Positions 44,228-48,213 of a DNA stretch of 48,213 nucleotides are shown one piece after another. The notes beneath the pieces were generated by a model. The model saw only the letters and a list, made by a program, of their open reading frames with translations, made no database searches and was not told the DNA's origin. A program made the translations under genes and the position numbers. Source of the DNA: Ruminococcus flavefaciens (GTDB lineage Bacteria; Bacillota; Clostridia; Oscillospirales; Ruminococcaceae); NCBI GenBank assembly GCA_002310115.1, contig DBYI01000016.1, positions 101,763 through 149,975 on the forward strand, read 5' to 3'. The first letter of the stretch is position 1. Every line of letters starts with the position of its first letter.

Positions 44228-44696
44228 TTAACGGTAACGAGGTAAAATTCAATAAAACTGATTATATAGAGCTTCTTCTTATTGGTGATGGCCTGGAAAG
44301 AATGATCGCCAAATATCCTTATAAAGGCAGATTGTTCATTATGAGGAATGAAGAAACAGTTTGTGCAGCCTGCGTTGTTACAGACGAGGGGACGGTGCTC
44401 TTGAATTTAAGAATATTGCTGTATACCCGGAATTTCAGCGTCAAGGACTTGGAAAAAGTCTTATTACGTATATTGAGAATAAATTCGGCGGCAGATTCAG
44501 TAGAATGATTCTCGGAACAGGTGACAGTACGCTTACTGTTCCGTTTTATGAAAAATGCGGCTATAAGAAATGTGGAGTTATTAAGAATTTTTTTATTGAT
44601 AACTATGATCATCCGATAATAGAAGCGGGTGTTCAATTATGTGATATGATATGTTTTGAAAAGGAGCTTTCCGCAAATGGTAGAACAGATAGCTAA
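44224..44696 (+). pseudogene. GNAT family acetyltransferase, frameshifted
   Basis: The first 55 or so codons run in one frame up to VVTDEG; the GNAT core (GALEFKNIAVYPEFQRQGLGKSLI with the acetyl-CoA loop, then FYEKCGYKK) continues in another. The break is at GGGG (44388-44391). One extra G would give VTDEG-DGALEF in a single frame of about 157 residues. The ATG overlaps the cdd stop. It could be a real pseudogene, a sequencing error at a homopolymer, or a -1 recoding site. Confidence 0.85.
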
Positions 44697-45177
44697 GGTT
44701 TTGCCTCTTAAAGGAGAAAATATAATTGCAGGAATAATGTACAAAAGACATTTTGAATGGTATGTTGCCCCGAAAAATCTATGGAAAATGGACTATAATA
44801 AGCTATATAAAATATGGAAGTTTGCATATTTGAAGAGTGGGAAAACTATTACAGAGCTTGAGAATGATATCGGAAGTTATGAGGAGTTTTGTGCAAAAAG
44901 ATGGGGGATAGAGGTACTAGACAACAGTACAGCAAGTTATTTCCTTTCACATCTGTTTAAATGTAGGTATTCAACCGATGAGTTAAGGTTGCTTCGTATG
45001 GTTTCACGTGACGATAAGAAAACTGATTATAATCCTTCGATTTATATAGATTTTGATAATAATATAATGTTTTCGCAGTATCCACGACCTGAAAATTTTG
45101 AGAATTTTATTCCTGACGGCTGGACAGGATGCTATGATAATTTTATATCTTATATCCCGGAAGATAAAAGATATTGA
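44677..45177 (+). CDS. Hypothetical protein
   Basis: I do not recognise this 166-residue protein. It has no signal peptide or membrane helix, is rich in aromatic residues (Trp and Tyr) and looks like a soluble alpha/beta protein. The ATG at 44677 is preceded by AAGGAG and overlaps the end of the frameshifted GNAT by 20 bases; it ends 17 bases before the radical SAM gene. The tight packing suggests it is co-transcribed with cdd and its neighbours. Confidence 0.75.
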   Translation: MVEQIAKVLPLKGENIIAGIMYKRHFEWYVAPKNLWKMDYNKLYKIWKFAYLKSGKTITELENDIGSYEEFCAKRWGIEVLDNSTASYFLSHLFKCRYSTDELRLLRMVSRDDKKTDYNPSIYIDFDNNIMFSQYPRPENFENFIPDGWTGCYDNFISYIPEDKRY

Positions 45178-45194
45178 TATTATTCGGAGGAGTT

Positions 45195-47033
45195 ATGCTT
45201 AAAGATCTTATAGAAAAGCACCTTTTAGAGGTACAGAAGCCATCAAGATACATTGGTGGAGAAGTCGGAAGCATTATCAAGGACAAGTCTAAAATAGATG
45301 TTAGATTTGCATTTTGTTTTCCTGATGCTTATGATATAGGTATGTCTCATCTAGGAATGAAAATACTCTATTCTCTTACGAATGAGCGTGAAAGCTATTG
45401 GTGTGAACGATGTTTTGCACCAAGTGAGGATTTTGAAGCTATAATGCGTGAGAATAGTATTCCGTTATATGCTCTTGAGAGTCTTGATCCAATAAAGGAT
45501 TTTGATTTTATTGGTTTTACTATGCAATATGAGCTTTCGTATACAAATGTACTTAATATGCTAGATCTTGCTGGAATTCCTATATATTCAAAAGATAGGA
45601 CGCAGGAACTAACACAGATAGTTATTGCTGGTGGTCCATGTGTATGCAATCCAGAGCCTTTGGCCGAATTTTTTGATATTTTTGTATTGGGTGAAGGTGA
45701 AGAGGTTAACCTTGAGATTATGGACCTTTATTATGAAATGAAGAAAAAAGGCTCATCAAGAGATGATTTCCTTCGTAAAGCTGCTCTTATCAGTGGAGTA
45801 TATGTTCCGAAATTTTATAGTTTTGTCTATAAAAATGATGGCACCATTGATCATATGGAGGTTTCCGACGGAGCTCCTGAAATAATCAGAAAGCGTATAA
45901 TAAAAGACCTTGATAAGGTCTTTTATCCAGAAAACTTTGTTGTGCCATTTACTGAAATCGTACAGGACAGAGTTTCTGTTGAAGTGCTTAGAGGTTGCAT
46001 AAGAGGCTGCCGTTTTTGTCAAGCTGGCTTTATTTACCGCCCATTTCGTGAAAAGCATACCGATACCATATGTAAAGAGGTCAAATGTCTGTGTGAAAAT
46101 ACTGGATACGATGAGGTGTCGCTGGCTTCTCTTAGTACCAGCGATCATTCTGAAATAGATCCTATGCTTACTAAACTACTTGATTATACTGTTAGTGAAA
46201 GAATTAATCTTTCTCTTCCGTCTTTGAGAGTTGATAATTTTTCAGAGTCTTTGCTTGAAAAGATAAAAAAAGTCCGCAAAAGCGGTCTTACATTTGCAGC
46301 AGAGGGAGGAACTCAGCGGTTGCGAGATGTTATCAATAAAAATGTCAGCGAAGAGGAAATAATGAATACTTGCCGAATTGCTTTTGAAGGCGGATATTCC
46401 AGTGTCAAGCTTTATTTTATGATGGGATTGCCGACAGAAACTGATGAGGACATAATCGGTATTGCGGATCTAGCAAACAGGATAATTGACTTGTTTTACA
46501 GTATAGAGAATCGACCTAAGGGAAAGGGAGTTCAGATATCTATAAGTTGTGCTACTTTTGTACCAAAACCATTCACTCCGTTTCAATTCGAACCTCAAGA
46601 TACGCGTGAAATGATTGAACATAAGCAGAATTTACTGCTTGAGTCTGTAAAAACTAAAAAAATTAAGGTAAGTTATCATAATCCGGATGTAAGTCAGCTT
46701 GAAGTAATACTTGCCAAGGGTGATAGAAGACTGTGCAAGGTTATTTATGCAGCTTGGAAGAAAGGGTGCAAATTTGACAGCTGGGAAGAATACTTCCATT
46801 TTGATAAATGGAAAGAAGCCTTTGAGGAATGTGGCATAGACATGGCGTTTTATGCAAACAGACGTTTTGAATATGAAGAGATACTGCCATGGGATCATCT
46901 TGATTATCTAGTTTCTAAGGAGTTCCTTATAAGAGAGAACAAGACTGCTCATCAGTCAAAAACTACACCCAACTGTCGTCTTAGGTGTTCTGGATGCGGC
47001 GTAAATAAAAAAGTTGGGAGGGAATGTTTTTGA
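45195..47033 (+). CDS. TIGR03960 family radical SAM protein
   Basis: The 612-residue protein has a B12-binding-like N-terminal region (PDAYDIGMSHLGMKILY, FIGFTMQYELSYTNVLNMLDLAG, VIAGGPCVCNPEPLAEFFD) and a radical SAM core with VEVLRGCIRGCRFCQAGFIYRP. It ends in a cysteine-rich tail (CRLRCSGCG). Family members are always next to DUF2344 genes; their reaction is unknown, with a tRNA or ribosomal role often guessed. GGAGG lies 5 bases before ATG 45195. Confidence 0.93.
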   Translation: MLKDLIEKHLLEVQKPSRYIGGEVGSIIKDKSKIDVRFAFCFPDAYDIGMSHLGMKILYSLTNERESYWCERCFAPSEDFEAIMRENSIPLYALESLDPIKDFDFIGFTMQYELSYTNVLNMLDLAGIPIYSKDRTQELTQIVIAGGPCVCNPEPLAEFFDIFVLGEGEEVNLEIMDLYYEMKKKGSSRDDFLRKAALISGVYVPKFYSFVYKNDGTIDHMEVSDGAPEIIRKRIIKDLDKVFYPENFVVPFTEIVQDRVSVEVLRGCIRGCRFCQAGFIYRPFREKHTDTICKEVKCLCENTGYDEVSLASLSTSDHSEIDPMLTKLLDYTVSERINLSLPSLRVDNFSESLLEKIKKVRKSGLTFAAEGGTQRLRDVINKNVSEEEIMNTCRIAFEGGYSSVKLYFMMGLPTETDEDIIGIADLANRIIDLFYSIENRPKGKGVQISISCATFVPKPFTPFQFEPQDTREMIEHKQNLLLESVKTKKIKVSYHNPDVSQLEVILAKGDRRLCKVIYAAWKKGCKFDSWEEYFHFDKWKEAFEECGIDMAFYANRRFEYEEILPWDHLDYLVSKEFLIRENKTAHQSKTTPNCRLRCSGCGVNKKVGRECF

Positions 47034-47683
47034 TACGTGTAAGAGCTACATTTGAAAAATGCGGACGCGCAAAATATATCTCTCATCTAGATCTTAACCG
47101 TTGTATGTTAAGAACATTTAGGCGTTCTCGTTTGCCTATTTGGTATACTGAAGGGTTTAATCCTCATCCGTATTACAGCTTTGCGCTCGCTCTTTCTCTG
47201 GGATTTGAGAGTAGTTGCGAAATTCTTGATTTCAATTTAAACGAGGATATCCCTTTTGATGAAATAAGGGACAAGCTCAATGCGGTTATGCCTGAGGGCA
47301 TGAGGATAGTCAAGGTTGCAGAGCAAAAGCAGAAAATAACTGCTATAACTGAAGCTGAATATAGTTTTTCATTAGTGTCTCGTGATATTGATTGCCTTTA
47401 TGAGGACATTGGAAAAATGATTGAGCTACCGGAAATTCTTATCGAGAAAAAGACTAAAAAAGGCTTGAAAATGGTTGATATCAAACCGGATATCAAGATG
47501 AAGAGATGCGAAAAGAATGAAAACTCAATAGATATAGTTATGAGATTGCCAGCCGGAACTCAAACAAATCTTAACCCAACATTGTTTATTGAATCGTTAA
47601 AAAATTTCAGCAACATTTCATTTGAGACAGAAAAAATATGCCGTACAGGTATTTTTTGCGCTGATAATGAAATTTTTTCATAA
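47030..47683 (+). CDS. DUF2344 (TIGR03936) family protein
   Basis: The 217-residue protein starts IRVRATFEKCGRAKYISHLDL and has GFNPHPYYSFALALSLGFES, both diagnostic of TIGR03936. It is the constant partner of the preceding radical SAM protein, in some bacteria as a fusion. GGGAGGG (47016-47022) favours the TTG at 47030 (7 bases) over the ATG at 47024. The TTG overlaps the upstream stop (TTGA). Confidence 0.9.
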   Translation: MIRVRATFEKCGRAKYISHLDLNRCMLRTFRRSRLPIWYTEGFNPHPYYSFALALSLGFESSCEILDFNLNEDIPFDEIRDKLNAVMPEGMRIVKVAEQKQKITAITEAEYSFSLVSRDIDCLYEDIGKMIELPEILIEKKTKKGLKMVDIKPDIKMKRCEKNENSIDIVMRLPAGTQTNLNPTLFIESLKNFSNISFETEKICRTGIFCADNEIFS

Positions 47684-47689
47684 AAACGC

Positions 47690-47718
47690 TTGCATTTTCT
47701 TTTAAAGTATGTTATGAT
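47690..47718 (+). promoter_or_regulatory. Promoter of rplS
   Basis: TTGCAT (47690-47695), 17-base spacer, TATGAT (47713-47718), directly after the DUF2344 stop. Confidence 0.75.
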
Positions 47719-47724
47719 ATAAAA

Positions 47725-47912
47725 GCATTTGAAATCCGTTCGGATAATTCTGTCCGAATGAGAATTAATGCCGAAAGACATTAAATCGGATAGTCCTCTG
47801 CCTGCTGCTCATCATTAATGAGCCTGTGTGTTATCACATTTAATTTATTATTCCTGTATTTGCCGACTGCTGAACGGCTTTTGCGGGACAGGTATGAATG
47901 TTCGGAAATTTT
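47725..47912 (+). promoter_or_regulatory. Structured leader of rplS
   Basis: About 190 bases of leader hold several hairpins: TTCGGA/TCCGAA near 47740, GCTCAT/ATGAGC near 47810, and an outer CCTGT/ACAGG enclosing GCCG/CGGC near 47855-47890. Length and position suggest a ribosomal protein autoregulatory leader (L19 leaders are known in Firmicutes), but I cannot confirm a match to the known model. AGGAGGA follows at 47913. Confidence 0.5.
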
Positions 47913-47926
47913 AGGAGGAAAATAAA

Positions 47927-48213
47927 ATGGATGCACTTAAGTTAATCAGCGAATCAAGCATGAAGGAAAATGTTCCGCAGTTCAATGTAGGTGATACCGT
48001 AAAGGTTCACGTTCAGATCAAGGAAGGCGATAAGAGCCGTATCCAGATTTTCGAGGGGACTGTAATTGCTAAGAAGCACGGCGGAATCAACGAGACTTTT
48101 ACTGTTAGACGTGTTGCTCACGGCTGTGGTATCGAAAGAGTTTTCCCGCTTCACTCTCCTGTTGTTGACAAGGTAGAGGTTGTAAGATGCGGTAAGGTTC
48201 GCAGAGCTAAGCT
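47927..48213 (+). CDS. rplS: 50S ribosomal protein L19 (3' end outside window)
   Basis: The first 95 codons encode L19: NVPQFNVGDTVKVHVQIKEG, RIQIFEGTVIAKKHGG, FTVRRVAHGCGIERVFPLHSP, all conserved. The frame is open to the window end, so the last 15 to 25 residues are missing. AGGAGGA lies 7 bases before the ATG. Confidence 0.97.
   Translation, partial: MDALKLISESSMKENVPQFNVGDTVKVHVQIKEGDKSRIQIFEGTVIAKKHGGINETFTVRRVAHGCGIERVFPLHSPVVDKVEVVRCGKVRRAK

Noticed and set aside
1..48213. CRISPR array, toxin-antitoxin or phage defence cluster
   Set aside because: No direct repeat-spacer pattern and no recognisable defence genes; the genes are mostly housekeeping.

Overview
The window reads as a chromosomal segment of a strictly anaerobic, AT-rich Gram-positive bacterium of the class Clostridia, most likely close to Ruminococcus (Oscillospiraceae). 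The reasons are the rnfCDGEAB gene order, the oxygen-sensitive ThiH route to thiamine with a TenI and a short ThiF, a DUF512 radical SAM protein next to der-plsY-gpsA, a TIGR03960/DUF2344 pair next to rplS, AddAB recombination enzymes, and strong AGGAGG-type ribosome binding sites with TTG and GTG starts. Genus-level placement is an inference.

Layout. 1-100: 3' end of a tRNA (probably Cys) and two terminators. 329-5127: complete Rnf complex operon (ferredoxin:NAD+ oxidoreductase, ion pump). 5176-5365: fragment of a group II intron. 5436-11180: thiamine thiazole operon under a TPP riboswitch (thiS-thiF-thiG-[LspA-like]-thiH-tenI-thiE-tatD). 11223-17318: a metallophosphoesterase, a DacF-like wall protein, a decayed group II intron with a broken reverse transcriptase, an amidase, prephenate dehydrogenase and an RluA-type pseudouridine synthase. 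17529-19094: secreted lysozyme with two GH25 domains. 19162-26138: addB-addA. 26260-28943: strong promoter with a long leader, then a VanY-like and a second DacF-like protein. 29081-31655: pgi, a small P-loop protein, yceD-rpmF. 31730-39056: DUF512 radical SAM, TraX-like, der, plsY, gpsA, an asparagine-synthase-like protein and an HD hydrolase. 39410-43497 (minus strand): GNAT, thioesterase, LTA-synthase-like protein, SDR reductase. 43627-47683: DUF896, cdd, frameshifted GNAT, an unknown gene, TIGR03960 radical SAM, DUF2344. 47690-48213: rplS with a structured leader, cut off by the window end.

The Rnf complex couples ferredoxin oxidation to NAD+ reduction and ion export. The thi genes make the thiazole half of thiamine (ThiS/ThiF sulphur carrier, ThiG, ThiH, TenI) and join it to the pyrimidine (ThiE); thiC and thiD are not in this operon. 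The der-plsY-gpsA block combines ribosome assembly with phospholipid precursor synthesis.

No mobile defence or CRISPR system is visible. The most unusual signal is that three D,D-peptidase homologues in 17 kb (two DacF/PBP5-like, one VanY-like) have full-length open frames but have lost key catalytic residues, which suggests retained non-catalytic wall proteins. Other points of interest are an LspA-like membrane protein inside the thiamine operon, two decayed group II introns each directly behind an intrinsic terminator, an asparagine-synthase paralogue lacking its glutaminase nucleophile, and a GNAT gene broken by one base at a G run.
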